Source of the DNA: Nemophila menziesii
Lineage: Eukaryota > Streptophyta > Magnoliopsida > Boraginales > Hydrophyllaceae
DNA: 64,000 nt
Assembly (NCBI GenBank): GCA_029959085.1
Contig: JARWIR010000016.1
Span: forward strand, 22,019,499 to 22,083,498
Direction of reading: 5' to 3'
A program made the translations under genes and the position numbers. Every line of letters starts with the position of its first letter. Position 1 is the first letter of the stretch. Below, one piece after another: positions 1-11,443 of the stretch. Below the pieces are notes generated by a model that was given only the letters and a program-made list of their open reading frames with translations, searched no databases and was not told where the DNA came from.

Positions 1-2748
1 ACCTCTAAAATCTTGACTAATTCACTGTAATACGATTTCCCTTCATACATGGTACACACTCCGTAATCCTGAGTCTCTCTTTTTTCTCTTTTTTCACGAG
101 TAACCCATTTGACACCGTTCATAACACATGAACGGTATCTATAATCCGAACCGTGAGACTTACTAGCAATGAAATTATCTCACGGGTAGCAAATGCATCA
201 CCGACGTTTTTAATTTCATAAACCTACAAACGAGAATAGTTATAACAATATTGTCTAACAATGATTCTTAATATTTGAATGAAACTATACCTTATGCGTA
301 AACCGATCTCAAAAAATTTGTCGGTGATTTCTTTCCTTATCATCTTCAGGGCACGATAGCGTGGCTTTGTGTTCTCTGTATATTTGAAGACTAAAGTCAA
401 TATTTTTTCATAATGAATGCAAAAATAACAAAAATCCAAATGATCTACTTACGTCATTAAATGTTGGATCTCGTCGCAATTAAGTAGGATGTACCAGTTA
501 ATTTTCTCCTTCTCTATATATGGCAAAGCATCAAACTCTTTTTTATCCAATGGAGTACATTGGCTCTTAAATACTGATAAATATTTAGGCTTACGTACAG
601 TCTCGGTAGATCCACCCGGATCGTTGAATTTTTTTTTCTTCTTGAAGATAACGCGATATGAAAGTCAAAGTCTCTTCTACAGCGTATCCCTCGGCGTTTG
701 AACCCTCCGACCTAGCCGGGTTTCGTATGTATTCCTTTAACTTCTTTAGATACCGTTCAAACGGGTACATCCATCGCATCTGAACCGGTCCCCCTAATAA
801 AGCTTCGTCGTATAAGTTTAAAACTTGGTGGATCATTGTATCGAAAAACGCGGGAGGCAAAATCATTTCCAGTTTACACATAACTTCAACCACTCCCGCC
901 TTACCAGATTCTAACTCTTTCCTAATGAGATTTTTCTTATAGACGACTCTGAACACGTTATCTAATCCACTAATCGCATCGCCAATAGATTTATATTCAA
1001 TAAGCCCGGGGATACTAGCCACGAAAAGATACTGCATCATCATGTGACAGTCATGAGATTTCGTTCAAATAATCTTTCCCGTATCACTTTGAAAATTATT
1101 TCTCAAACTAGATGCAAAAACTTTGGGAAACTTCTGTACATTCAACCAATCAAGAAATATTTTCCGCTTATCTGTTGAAAACGTATACTTTGCTCCCTTC
1201 AATATCGCTTTACCTCCTCTTTGTATCAACCACAATTCTTTCCTGATGCCCATATCTTGAAGATCTATTCTCGCTTTCACGTTAGCTTTTTTTATTTTCC
1301 CATCAAGACCTATAATTGTACCGATCAAACTATCGCACACATTCTTCTCGCAATGCATAACATCAATGTTATGTTTTAACAAATTTTCGGACCAATAAGG
1401 TAAATGATAAAAAATACTCTTTTTCTTGAACTGACGAGACCATTTTTCTTCAGGATCTTACCCCAAAAATCCTTGTGTTTACTGGGAAACACAACGTGTG
1501 TCTGAACATCAGCATGACTTTGTTTCCTCGGGGGGGGGGGGGGGGGACTATAATCTATACCCGGGTACAAAACTTTGTGTTTTCTAAATTGATGTCTGGG
1601 AGGTAACCAACGTCTATGATCAAACTAAACTACCCCTTTCTTTACCTTCTTCGACAGAGTAGAATACATGCATTCTGGGCAAGCTAAGTAACCTTGATCC
1701 TGCCACCCTGACGTGTATGATCTAGCGGGGTAATCATTAGCCGTGGACAACAAAAAAACCTTCATTGTAAACTATTGCTTTGTGTGAGCATCACACGTAA
1801 GGATCCTTGTTTCCCACAACTCTTCCAACTCATCTATAACACGGAGGAGAAAGACATCCATGTCCTTACCGGGTGAACGGGACCCAGAATCATCAAACAA
1901 AGCTGAAATGTAGTTTTCTTCATGCATTCCCACGGTGGCAAGTTGTAGACGGTCAATATAACTGGCCACATGCTATATGATTTGTTCTGCATAGAGAACG
2001 GAAAAAAACCATCGATACCCAGACCCAAGAATACATTCGGAGGTTCACTAGCAAACTCAGGATGTAGCTCTACAAATCTCTTCCAACTATCACGGTCAAC
2101 TAGATGACACAACACATCTGGGTCGGTACTCTTCCATGTATGGTCAAATCATATCTTCGACAGTGTGTCTTGAAGCATAAAGTCGCTTCAACCTCGGTGC
2201 TATCCGAAAATATCAGTGTTTGTTATGCGCTACTTTCTTACCGTTCTTTGGGCCCTATTTGGATTCACTACCTACTGGACACTTGTCAAGGTATTCATTC
2301 TCCTTGTAAAATAAAGCACAATCGTTCAAGCAAACATCATAGTAGTATACCCCATACCTACACTGTTTAACTTTTTGTTACACTCCTCGTAAGACTCGGG
2401 CAAGGTATGAGGTTTGGGAAACACACGACACAACAATTCTAGAAGCTCGGTGAATGATGTATTAGTCCACTTGTTCTTCACCTTCACGTGCATTAGCTTC
2501 GCAATGAAATTTAATGAACTCATTACTATACATCCAGTGTATAATTCAGTCTCCAATTCCTCAAACAAAGTTTTGAAACTTCCACGTGTTGAATTGTACG
2601 TGTCTATTATCTCAATCATTCGAATGACCACCACCCTCGAAGTAGGTCTAAAATCGTCATAAACATTAAACATTTTATTTTCTACATATCGAGTCTCAGG
2701 AATTTCTGAAATCTCACCATGCTTTGTCCAAATCTCATACGTGGCCAA
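1..2748 (-). pseudogene. CACTA transposase (Tnp2 family), decayed
   Basis: The minus strand shows ordered pieces of a Tnp2-type transposase. Positions 2748-2326 hold the N-terminal part (YTGCIVMSSLNFIAKLMHVK). Positions 2115-1772 hold the central part with EFASEPPNVFLGLGIDGF and YNLPPWECMK, followed in another frame by SPGKDMDVFLLRVIDELEEL. Positions 1382-1065 carry the hallmark HNIDVMHCEKNVCDSLIGT. Positions 1043-591 match DUF4218 (KLEMILPPAFFDTMIHQ, RWMYPFERYLKKLKEYIRN). Positions 180-1 match the region before DUF4216 (NGVKWVTREKREKRETQDYG, then EGKSYYSELVKILE). Frame changes between the blocks, stops and a 17-base G run (1530-1546) show that no full protein is made. The family excises and integrates CACTA elements; this copy cannot. 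Confidence 0.88.
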
Positions 2749-3359
2749 AAACCCAAATTGTAAAAGATCTGCCCTAACCTTTTGGAAATTAAAACGACGA
2801 TTATCTGAACACTAATTACATGGACAAAACAAAGTATCGTTAAAATTCTCTTGTATTTTTAGCAAATATGAGAATTTATTCTATCCCATTAACAAATTCA
2901 CGCGAAAGACGAGGATCAGAATCAATCCAACTCTTATCAATACCCAAAGCAATCGTCTATTAACAATATAATCAATCACAACAATATAAAGAATACAAAA
3001 TAAATTTTGTGCATTTTATTCTCATACAAAACAATAACATGTACAATAAAAAAACATGTTTTTAACAACCTGATCATACTATATAACATTAAATACACAA
3101 TTATAATAAAAGAGAATAAATTTTTAAAAGTTTTAATGAAGAAAAAATACCTAATTTTGGGCAAATTTGGTTGGAGAAAGTGAGAATTGTGTAGGTCTCA
3201 CTTCGTTGATCGGCCCTGGAAACTTTTAACACGTGTTGGAATAATATTTGATGATGATTAGTGGGAAAAATTGGGAGGGTTTTGAGAGAATTATTGAAAA
3301 GATAGATAATTGGGGGTATTAATGATTTGAATTCGCAACTTACTGTCATAAATACACTA

Positions 3360-3704
3360 AGAATTTTCTAGACTACATCATGTAGTCGCTAAACATGGAA
3401 AAGTAGTCGCTAATATGAACAAATAGCGACTACAAAAGTAGTCGTAAAAAGAAATATATCTTTTGCGACTATATTTATCAGCGTAAAAAAATTATAAATT
3501 AAAATACATACTAGCGACGACTACTATATTGTTGGCGACTACTACGTTGAGTCGCCAAATTAGAAAACACATTAACAACGACTTGTGTAATCGAAAAAGA
3601 ATGAATTTAGTCGTAAGTAACTTGTAGTCATGAAAGATGTATTATTATCGACTAAAAAATAATCACGAAAGGTTTAGTCGCTAAAAACCCGATCTGCAGT
3701 AGTA
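3360..3704. repeat. CACTA subterminal repeat array (TAGTCGC units)
   Basis: About a dozen copies of TAGTCGC(T)AA or its complement, some degenerate, are packed into 345 bp next to the CACTA terminus. In this superfamily such arrays bind the accessory transposon protein; that role here is inferred from the family. Confidence 0.75.
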
Positions 3705-3753
3705 TTAAGCATATATACAAAATATGGTGTACTTTCTCCATATTCATTACATT

Positions 3754-5116
3754 TCAGCCTGGCTATCGGCCGTACCGGTCCGTGTTCGGACCGGTCTTTA
3801 TCGTGTAACGCCCTTATCGGACCGGACCGGTCTATCGGACACCCACTATCGGTCCCGGTCCGGACCGGTTCTTCGGTCCTAAATTATAGAAAACCGACCG
3901 ATAACGGGGACCGGTTTATCGGTTCCGGTTTCGGTCCCATGCCGGTCCTTTTCGTTTTTTATCCTTTTTTTTCCTTCTTCCTTTTTTGTCCAGCTAGTGC
4001 AGCATCAAGTGTTCTTCTATGTGAACCAGCAAACATACTAACCAGAATCTAGTCATCATCATCATACAGAGGACCATCTGTATTGGCAAATATAAACACA
4101 TTAGATTCAAGTTTTCACTTTTTATTTACTAATTAACAATAATAGTATAGAAATTACTTACCATCATATTCCTCAGGCATATTAAATTCATCTTCATCAT
4201 CATCAAAATCAATGTTCTGATCATAATCACCATTAATATCTTCTTCAGATTTCGTGTTATCTTCATCGTCCTCCTCTTCCACTTCTTCTTCTTCTTCATC
4301 TTTATCAGAACCTTCGATTTCCATTTTATCTCCCTATAAATGCAGACAAATCATAAACGACCAACTAAAATTATCTCTAAAAACAATTTCTTTACCAGTC
4401 TTTTCTCAAGCTTCTCAAAGACATCCATTTTCTTCATATGAATTGAGAATCTCTACTATAAGAATAGTCAACCAATATGTTACAAAAATTAGCTAATCAA
4501 AATAATAGAAGGAACAATTGAGGATTCAAGAAGAATTAGGCATACCATTATGGGTGTAATCCGATAACCATTCCACCTCCACCGTAAATCGGTGTAATCC
4601 GATACCAAAAGAGCAAAAAACCCACCACATCATACTTAATCAAACAAATTATCACAAACCCCCGTCGAATTAGAAACATCAAGGATCAAGCCATCAAGGA
4701 TCTTGGGTCGGTGATTTGGGAGCCGCGACAACAATGAATGGGGTGGGTGGGATACGGATTGAGGTGGGAGGGTGTAATGAATGGGGCGGGTTGGGGTACG
4801 GATAAGGATAATGGGATAATTGGGTTTGGGGCTTTTGGGTTTACTTAGTGGGTTGAGGTTGGGTTTGGGCTGGGTTTTAGACTTTTAGGATATTGGGCTG
4901 CAATATAAAAAAAAAAAAATTACTAACGGGCCGTTTCAGTCACGGACCGGTTCGGTCCAAGTACAAAACCATAAATTCAAAACGCCGCACGCTATGATTT
5001 CTGCCGTTCCGTTCCATTCCGGCCACCACCACCATGCCGTTCCGTTTCGTTTGCCAGTGCTTATCGGTCCGGGCCGGTCCGGCGGACCGGTTTCCGGTGT
5101 CCGATAGCCAGGCTGA
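3754..5116. mobile_element. hAT-type element, GGACCGG-rich ends, member 1
   Basis: The terminal inverted repeats are TCAGCCTGGCTATCGG at 3754 and its exact complement ending at 5116. They are flanked by a perfect 8-bp duplication ATTACATT (3746-3753 and 5117-5124), the hAT signature. The outer 150-200 bp of each arm are GC-rich and full of GGACCGG/CCGGTCC. The AT-rich middle has no transposase that I recognise. The minus strand around 4190-4330 would encode a run of Asp/Glu, possibly a leftover exon. Total length is 1363 bp and the element is probably non-autonomous. A second member is at 11444-12365. Confidence 0.88.
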
Positions 5117-5124
5117 ATTACATT

Positions 5125-5606
5125 CATGTATCCATACCATTCATAAATAACTCAATATTATTTGTCCAGATTTATTTAGTTATACTATTCAATACTTAAA
5201 TAGACAATGAACTCATATAAGAAATGTTATAAACTCATATAAGTAGAGTTTAGTGCGCAATAGAATAAATTTTAGTGTATAAATAAATAGTAAAAAAGGT
5301 AGAACGTCATTTGTATTAAATTATATTTGATACTTCATATATTTTCACAATAATTCACAAGTAGCATAGTGAGCTGGTTTAATCTTTATCTTTTATAAAG
5401 ACATCTAAGCTACTGAGGAGCCACATTACCACATTATTTATTACTAGTATTCTGGTAAATTAATTCTCTTAATCAACCAAAACAAAGTAAAGACATGAAC
5501 CTACAATCATGATATTTATAATTTATAACTACTAAATAACATGCAGAGATACTACTAAATAACATGCAGTTATCTCTAGTTATCTCTTAATATATCAATC
5601 ATTTAG
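5125..5606. other. AT-rich intergenic sequence
   Basis: Sequence between the hAT element and the NF-YB stop codon. It contains short direct repeats (for example ACTACTAAATAACATGCAG twice near 5525-5570) and no coding signal. It probably includes the NF-YB 3' UTR. Confidence 0.5.
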
Positions 5607-6185
5607 TTACTTTAGTCTAGGCATCTTTGCAGCACTAGAAGACCCAGACCCATAACTCAGTCCGACCTTTGCCGATGCTCCGATATTCATCGAACGATAG
5701 ACCATAGCTGGGTACATGTGTCCTTGATTGATTGTTGGCAGATATCCACCTTCCGTACTAATACCGTACCCCACATGATCAACCCCATCCTCAATAATAC
5801 CAATTTCCGAATTCACGAGGATGACTTCTTTCTCTTGCCCGACACTGGTACCGCTCTTCTCACCTTCCAAATCTCTAAATCTCTGTAAATAAATTTTCAA
5901 CGCGGTAACATATTCTTCGAAACCAAGAATTTTCATAGAAAACAAAAGGTCATCACCATTAATGGTCTTTCTTTTCTCTCGTTGACACTTCTCTGAAGCT
6001 TCACCAGTGATGAAACTAATAAACTCAGAAACACATTCTTGAACGGTTTCTTTACCATCTTTAGATATCTTTGCATTGGAAGGCAATCCCTTTTTCATAA
6101 TCCTACTAACATTGGCTATTGGAAGAAACCTATCTTGCTCTCTTGGACAACTCTCTTGATCATAGATGTTGTTTGAATCTGACAT
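5607..6185 (-). CDS. NF-YB transcription factor subunit (histone fold), non-LEC1 type
   Basis: This single-exon gene encodes 192 residues. Residues about 15-112 are the conserved CBF/NF-Y histone-fold domain: [18 protein letters not shown], then [28 protein letters not shown] and [16 protein letters not shown] pairs with NF-YC through this fold; the dimer recruits NF-YA, or CO-like proteins, to CCAAT promoters in the nucleus. Lys42 in ISKDGKE marks the non-LEC1 class (LEC1 types have Asp). The C-terminal tail is short and rich in Gly/Ser. Two positions that are usually fixed differ: the Trp after GDDLL is Phe82, and the usual EPL before the last helix is TAL. A TATATATA box near 6307-6316 lies about 125 bp upstream of the ATG. 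The frame is clean in an otherwise decayed area, which argues for a functional host gene. Confidence in the family is very high; the exact paralogue is not resolved. Confidence 0.93.
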   Translation of the reverse strand: MSDSNNIYDQESCPREQDRFLPIANVSRIMKKGLPSNAKISKDGKETVQECVSEFISFITGEASEKCQREKRKTINGDDLLFSMKILGFEEYVTALKIYLQRFRDLEGEKSGTSVGQEKEVILVNSEIGIIEDGVDHVGYGISTEGGYLPTINQGHMYPAMVYRSMNIGASAKVGLSYGSGSSSAAKMPRLK

Positions 6186-6306
6186 TTAATTTCTTTTTAA
6201 ATTATTTTGATATGCAAGAATTTGAAAAAAGTAAAGGGTTTTTTATGGATTTATTGAACAGGGATAGAAAGAAGAATCAAAGAAAAGTTTATGTTGATGA
6301 TCAAGG

Positions 6307-6318
6307 CTATATATATGC
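6307..6318 (-). promoter_or_regulatory. Possible TATA box of the NF-YB gene
   Basis: GCTATATATATG is read here; its complement is a TATATATA box about 120-130 bp before the NF-YB ATG, a plausible spacing for a plant promoter with a short 5' UTR. Confidence 0.4.
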
Positions 6319-6679
6319 TTGCATGGAGAAAAGGGAGGGTGTTATTTGTGATTTTAACATTGACTAATTATTTAACAAAGTTCCTACTTAATAGGATCAA
6401 AAAGGCTTAAAATTTGGAAAAAATAGACGAGGTTTTGAAGATAAAATTTGAAATTTTAATGCAAGTACTATAACAACTTGCTTGTAATGTACTTGCTGTC
6501 ATACTTGTCGAAAAAAAGATATATGTTGCGAGTCAACCATATGAGTTAGTTTTCTTTTATCTCTTTTTGTTTATTGTTCTTTTTGTTATTTTATTATTTG
6601 TTTGGTTGCCATGTCTAATACATCCACTAGTATCTTTGCCGGAAATTGGTCCTCGACTAATCTTCCGGTTAATATATTA

Positions 6680-7175
6680 TTCTGAAATTGTAGAGGTTCT
6701 AACAGTGCAAGGTTTCGGCGCGCCTTTAAGGACATCAACACGCGACATAAACCGTATATAGCTATTTTGGTGGAAATGAAGGCTTCAGGGCGGAAGCAAC
6801 AACAATCATTAAATCCCTCCAGATGGAGAAGTCGGTTAAGGTTGAGGCTGATGGATTTTCCGGAGGGATTTGGGTTCTTTGGAATTCGAACGATCTGTCG
6901 GTCTAAATTTTGTCGGCTTGCAAACATGTAATAAATATTCGCATATCTAGAAACTCATGTTTGACCTGGATTTTATCTGTATTGTACGCAAGTCCTAGGG
7001 ACTGGATTCAAGAATATCTATGGGATGCACTTGAACAAGCTTTGGAACATATCAAGGAACTGTGGCTGATTGTTGGTGATTTTAATCAGATAGGTTCGCC
7101 AGAGATCAAGTGGGCGGAAGCGAGGGTACGAATAGAAGTATGGTTAATTTTGTAAGGTGGAGAGACAGTTGCGGT
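6680..7175 (+). pseudogene. LINE ORF2 fragment (AP-endonuclease domain)
   Basis: The plus strand, over shifting frames, reads as the start of a plant L1-type LINE ORF2. NCRGSNSARFRRAFKDI is followed by KPYIAILVEMKAS, then VKVEADGFSGGIWVLWNS, and later LSVLYASPRDWIQEYLWDAL and LWLIVGDFNQI. These match the first half of the endonuclease that nicks the target DNA. There are frameshifts and a stop, and no reverse transcriptase follows. The fragment ends where a gypsy LTR begins at about 7176, which probably interrupts or truncates it. Confidence 0.8.
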
Positions 7176-8185
7176 TGATGGGTCCTAGTGTGTTATGAAA
7201 TAATGCAATAAAAGTAATAAAATAAAGGATCCACAGACCGCAAGTGTACCGGTTGTTCCAAGTAATAGATAAGTAAATACGGGATATTCGTCTCCACAAG
7301 GATTTAAGTAGTTTTTCTAAATTCGTGTTCAATATTAGATTAGATAGTTTAAATTGTCTTAATTAAAAAGATAAACATTGAAGTATTTTGTTTCCTAATC
7401 AAATAATTAATAAAATAAATAATAAATAATTATGTAAATAAGATAAAGAGATGCAAGTATGAATCTATCCTATTGAATTTATTATTCCTAAGAATAAGGG
7501 TGAATAAAAAATTTCACAATAGTCGGGACTCTATAATCTCCTAACCCCCTGTCGGGTGGATTTAGGAGCTATCCTAAAGTACTATAAACTTCTATATGGG
7601 TGAATATGCCTCTTCGGATGTATAGTTCCTTTACCTAATTGGCTTCGTGGTTAGTCAAAACTGTCGGTCAATAACGGACACCACACGTCTATATTCTAAA
7701 CTTGTAATTAAACCCCACCTGTCGGATGATCACCCGCCACTAAAGTGAATAACCTAATTACTAAAACCTACCCTTCGTTCGCGACATCAATGATAGTAAA
7801 CAAGCACAAGAATATAGTCAATGGAAATTAAGAACCAAATCAATTAAATACTAAAATCCCAGATTCAAATTAAAACAGATTAACAATAATCAATGGTTCA
7901 TACGATTACAATCATAAAGAGAAATTATGCATACTAAAACTCTTGAATGAATAGCTTAGAAATACCTCATAGACAAAATAGATCTAATACTAATTTACCC
8001 AAAGAATAGAGATGCAGAAGTGTAGAATTGATGTAGTTAAGATCTAGCTCTTGCTTCTTCCTCCTTTAGATCCTCATGATAACTTATATAATGATTTATG
8101 TGGGCATATTAAGCTTATGCAGCCAAGGGATGATATTCTAAGGTTAAGAACTGATATATATAGGTGTTAGGTCGAAATCTTGGAG
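7176..8185 (-). mobile_element. Ty3-gypsy LTR (solo or truncated), minus orientation
   Basis: In minus orientation the left end carries the region typical of the 3' end of Athila/Tat-like LTRs: a CCTTGTGGAGACGAATATCC motif followed by AACAACCGGTACACTTGCGG. The TGATGGGTCCTAGTG start resembles the complement of the LTR end at 26178. Positions 7540-7760 (CCCCCTGTCGGGTGG, TAACGGACACCACACG) parallel the LTRs at 23937-26178 and 28100-28300. No internal region is attached. The right boundary is approximate and no target duplication was found. Confidence 0.55.
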
Positions 8186-8199
8186 TAGGGACCAAGTAA

Positions 8200-9000
8200 A
8201 AGAGTCCAAGTCTAACTCAAATTCGTAAGTAGATATTGATAATTACTGCTGGATTGTTTTGACCATATCTCTTTCGTTACTGGGCCGTTTTTGGCCCGTA
8301 AGATAACAGCTTGTTCACTAGTCCATACCCCCAAAGCCCAGTGCTCATCAGACACGTCATCTAGTTTGCGTCCTTTCAGGAAGTCATATATCAACCTTAC
8401 AGTGGTACTTATACTCTTTGTAATGGTTGGAACATATCTTAGTCAAGGTCTCAAGAAATTTGTCCCAATCGGGTCTCAATCTCCCTCATTCAACCAAAAA
8501 AATCCTATAATTATATATCAACATATCAAATCATAGAAGAAGAATAAAAACAGATAAACAAAAGGCGATTGTTCTTACCTCCAAATGGTCAAGAACGTGT
8601 TGCATCATGTTTTCAGGTACAACAACCCATGACTTATAGTACGGTGGCCCTTCTCTCACACTGTCAAGTCGATAACACGTGAAACTGTTTCCCATGTTTC
8701 GTTTATGGGTTCCACGTGTGGTCTAGGACGCAAAAATTAACAGGTAACTTGCCTTGTAATTTAATCAACTCACTGTGGGCCTATTCGGGAGTTGCCTTAC
8801 TTCTCGGTTTATGGACATTTTTTGTTATTTGGTAACATATTATAAAATTAAAAAATAATAATATAAAATACTAATTAAATATATGGGAACTGAGATCCTG
8901 GAGCATTACACTTGGTTAACGCAGTGTTATTTGGAGGTGGTGGATCATTATTATTCCCATCCCCACCATGACTACGTGACATAAAGTTTGCCATCTGTTA
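8200..9000 (-). pseudogene. CACTA second-gene fragment (plant transposase Ptta/En/Spm-like)
   Basis: Minus-strand sequence resembles, base for base over about 700 bp, the fragment at 41850-42690 inside a CACTA element with a recognisable terminus. Both encode VSDEHWALGVWTSEQ-like and PEE(T/I)MQ(H/Q)VLDRLE-like stretches, typical of the second gene of plant CACTA elements. They also share the first exon-like segment MANFMSRSHGGDGNNNDPPP at 8990-8930. Stops and indels make it non-coding. No CACTA terminus was found next to it. Confidence 0.6.
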
Positions 9001-9029
9001 TTAGTTGAATATATAATTTATTTTGTTTT

Positions 9030-9690
9030 CAATTTGACCTCTACATTTTTTAATTAACAATTTAGGGGTTAATTAGTTGATAAAATAAAATAAAGGGTCA
9101 AATACTTAATAGAAAAATTAGAAAGAAATAACAGAGGATGGAAAAATATAAAAAAGAGGATTTGATTTGTATACTTCTGAAAACTAGGCGTTCCATATTC
9201 CAATTTTATATCGCAGTTGCACAGCTAAATATCAAAAGTTGAAACATCTTGTATTCTGAACAAAAGATATGTTATCCTATTATTTATTTTTCTCATACTC
9301 TATTGTTTAACCTTAATTTTTTTTATTAAATATTTAATCTCTAACTTTATTTATTTAACTAATTGACTCCTAATTTTTTTATAACTAATTGACCCCTATA
9401 TATTTTATAAACAATTTGAATCCTAATTTTATTTTATTAACTTATTGACCTCTAACTTAATTTTTTTAAAACAAATTGACCCCTAATTCTTTTTATTGTC
9501 TTTCTAACTTTAACCTTTTTATAAACAATTTGAACCTAACTTTATTTTATTAACTTATTGACCTTTAACTATTTTTTTAACAAATTGACCCCTAACTTCT
9601 ATTTATTATATTTCTAACCCTAACTTTTTTCTAAACAATTTGAACCCTAACTTTATTTTATTAACTAACTAACCCCTAACTTAATTTTTT
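9030..9690. repeat. Degenerate AT-rich tandem repeat (AATTGACCCCTAA units)
   Basis: About 650 bp built from degenerate units of roughly 40-60 bp containing (A)CAAATTGACCCCTAAC or ATTAACTTATTGACCTCTAAC separated by T and A runs. No coding potential. Confidence 0.7.
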
Positions 9691-10301
9691 TTATTTCCTA
9701 CCAATAGGAATGTGCAAACTGTTGAGTCTTGGTGTAGATATTCCAAATATGACTGCGTTGATGTTTATTGGGTCTTATTTTTGTCTGAAGGTATAAGCCT
9801 GAAATCAGACAGAAGTCTAGAGACCACAGGGAGGGGTGCCTTCCCATGGAACTCCAACGTTCAAGTCAATAGTGGACCGAAGGATATAATAGGACCGAGT
9901 GATTTAAATCTTACTATAATAATAAACCGTAAAAGTTGCCCCCTTTGACAAGCATATGTCATTAGTATTCATAGATGGAAATAGCCCAATAGATGGGGTT
10001 GGTCTTTTTTTGTTTTCCTCTTTGGGAAAACTCTGGAAGCATGGTCTTCGTCCAGTTATTGTGAATAGCTTATTTTTTTAGCCAGATTGCCAAATAAAAT
10101 CCCTTAGGGTCGGCCTAGTATCAGGTTGCCTAGTTGGGTCGGCCGAAGATTTGGGTGGCTCGACAATCACGACAAAGCATAAAAGGTTCTACCTAGGTTA
10201 TATTTAACATTTTTAAGCTGAATATAGATGAATAATATGGCCAAAATAGGTTGGGGGAAGGTAGGCATGGTATTGTAAGCAGATAACAAAAAAATGGTTG
10301 G
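9691..10301. other. Unassigned sequence
   Basis: Mixed sequence with short open stretches in several frames. No domain, repeat end or RNA gene could be recognised. Confidence 0.4.
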
Positions 10302-10309
10302 CTCTTAAT

Positions 10310-11103
10310 TAGGGGTGAGCATGGTTTGGTTCGTTTTGTTTTTTGGCTAAAACCGGAACCGAACCAATATTTCGGTTTTTTATAATTTAATAACCAAACC
10401 GAGGGGTTTGCGATTGGTTCTACATTCGGTTTTTTGTTCCGAATTTGTTCGTTTTGGTTCGGTTTGGTTCGCTTCGAATTCGGATGCTTGGTCAATAATA
10501 TTTTTCACCCATTTTTTTGAAATACATTGTCCAATAGAGACTAATATTTCAATACAATTATGCTACTAATACTTGTCCATGTGAGTTATTAACATATCAA
10601 TTAAATAAAGACCTATAATCTAACAACGCTTATCTTAATTTACGATACTACATAAATTTAGAAATTAAATCTGGAAATTTTTAATTCATACAATAATGAT
10701 TTATAAAATCAATCAAGTAATGGATACTTATAATGTTAAGTGATATAAAAAAAGTTCTCACTAATAGCACCATCAAATAGTAAAACTAAAATCTTACGTA
10801 GATGATAAATTCTCACCAAAAGTTTCTCACACGTAATTCTTATAAAATAATTCACACATTCCCTATTTTTTTCATTCGCTAGTTCGATATTTTTGGTTTG
10901 GTTTTTGCCTAGCAAACTGAACAGAACCAAAAGAATTCGGATTATAAAAAATTAAAACCGAACCATTTGCTTTTTCGGTTTTTGGTTTTTTGGTTCGGGT
11001 TTTTCTGATTTTTCTGGTTTGGTTTTTTCCGATTTTTTTGGTTTGGTTTTTCCCGGTTTTTTTTAATCGATTCGGTTTTCTTGTTCTCATTTGCTCAACC
11101 CAA
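10310..11103. mobile_element. hAT-type element, TAGGGGTGAGCA family, degenerate copy
   Basis: The left terminus is TAGGGGTGAGCATGG; the right terminus TGCTCAACCCAA matches the expected complement at 10 of 12 bases. The flanks CTCTTAAT (10302-10309) and CTCCTAAT (11104-11111) are an 8-bp duplication with one mismatch. Both arms carry the GGTTCGGTTTGGTT / AACCGAACC repeats of this family. Length is 794 bp with no transposase. A better-preserved relative is at 24438-25182, so this copy is probably older. Confidence 0.82.
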
Positions 11104-11443
11104 CTCCTAATACTATCAAAACCCTTCATCCGGATAAGTCAGACACCTGGATTCAGGTAGGTGGACTTGATTTTATACAAAAAAATTGTTGATGATACAC
11201 TACCTTAATAGTTTTTTAGGAATATAGTTGAGGTGGACTTTCCTTTTCCCTTTGACCATCACACAGTAATTGAGTAGATTTCGAGTGGAGTTTGATGTTG
11301 ATTTTTCATTACAAAATGGATGTTGTATACAAATAGGGACGGAGCCGGTCCTCAGAGATTTGGGACCTTGGGTGAGACCACTAGAATGGGCCTATATGAA
11401 GGTTTGGGAAACATTTTTTATTTTTCTATGTGTAAATTGCACC

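Larger units (their letters stand above)
1..3704 (-). mobile_element. CACTA (En/Spm) transposon, right part, cut by window edge
   Basis: Transposase remnants run leftward from about 2750 to position 1 and continue off the window. The 5' terminus of the element lies at the right: positions 3694-3704 read CTGCAGTAGTA, one base away from the usual CTGCAGTAGTG, the complement of CACTACTGCAG. The terminal CACTA has therefore become TACTA. The 345 bp inside the terminus are crowded with TAGTCGC units in both orientations, the subterminal repeats typical of CACTA elements. The other end is outside the window, so the target duplication cannot be tested. Confidence 0.88.

Noticed and set aside
1530..1546. 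Run of 17 G in the CACTA transposase region as a possible quadruplex or regulatory element
   Set aside because: It lies in dead transposase sequence and may be an assembly or homopolymer artefact. One uninterrupted G run is not a typical quadruplex motif.
4254..4496. Ser-rich plus-strand frame inside the hAT element
   Set aside because: It is the complement of an Asp/Glu-rich stretch and low in complexity. There is no domain and no independent support.
5607..6185. LEC1-type NF-YB (embryo regulator)
   Set aside because: The class-defining Asp is Lys42 here, so it is a non-LEC1 NF-YB.
10310..11103. Basic low-complexity frames (Lys/Thr/Asn/Pro repeats) as proteins
   Set aside because: They come from the GGTTCGGTTT repeat arms of the hAT element.
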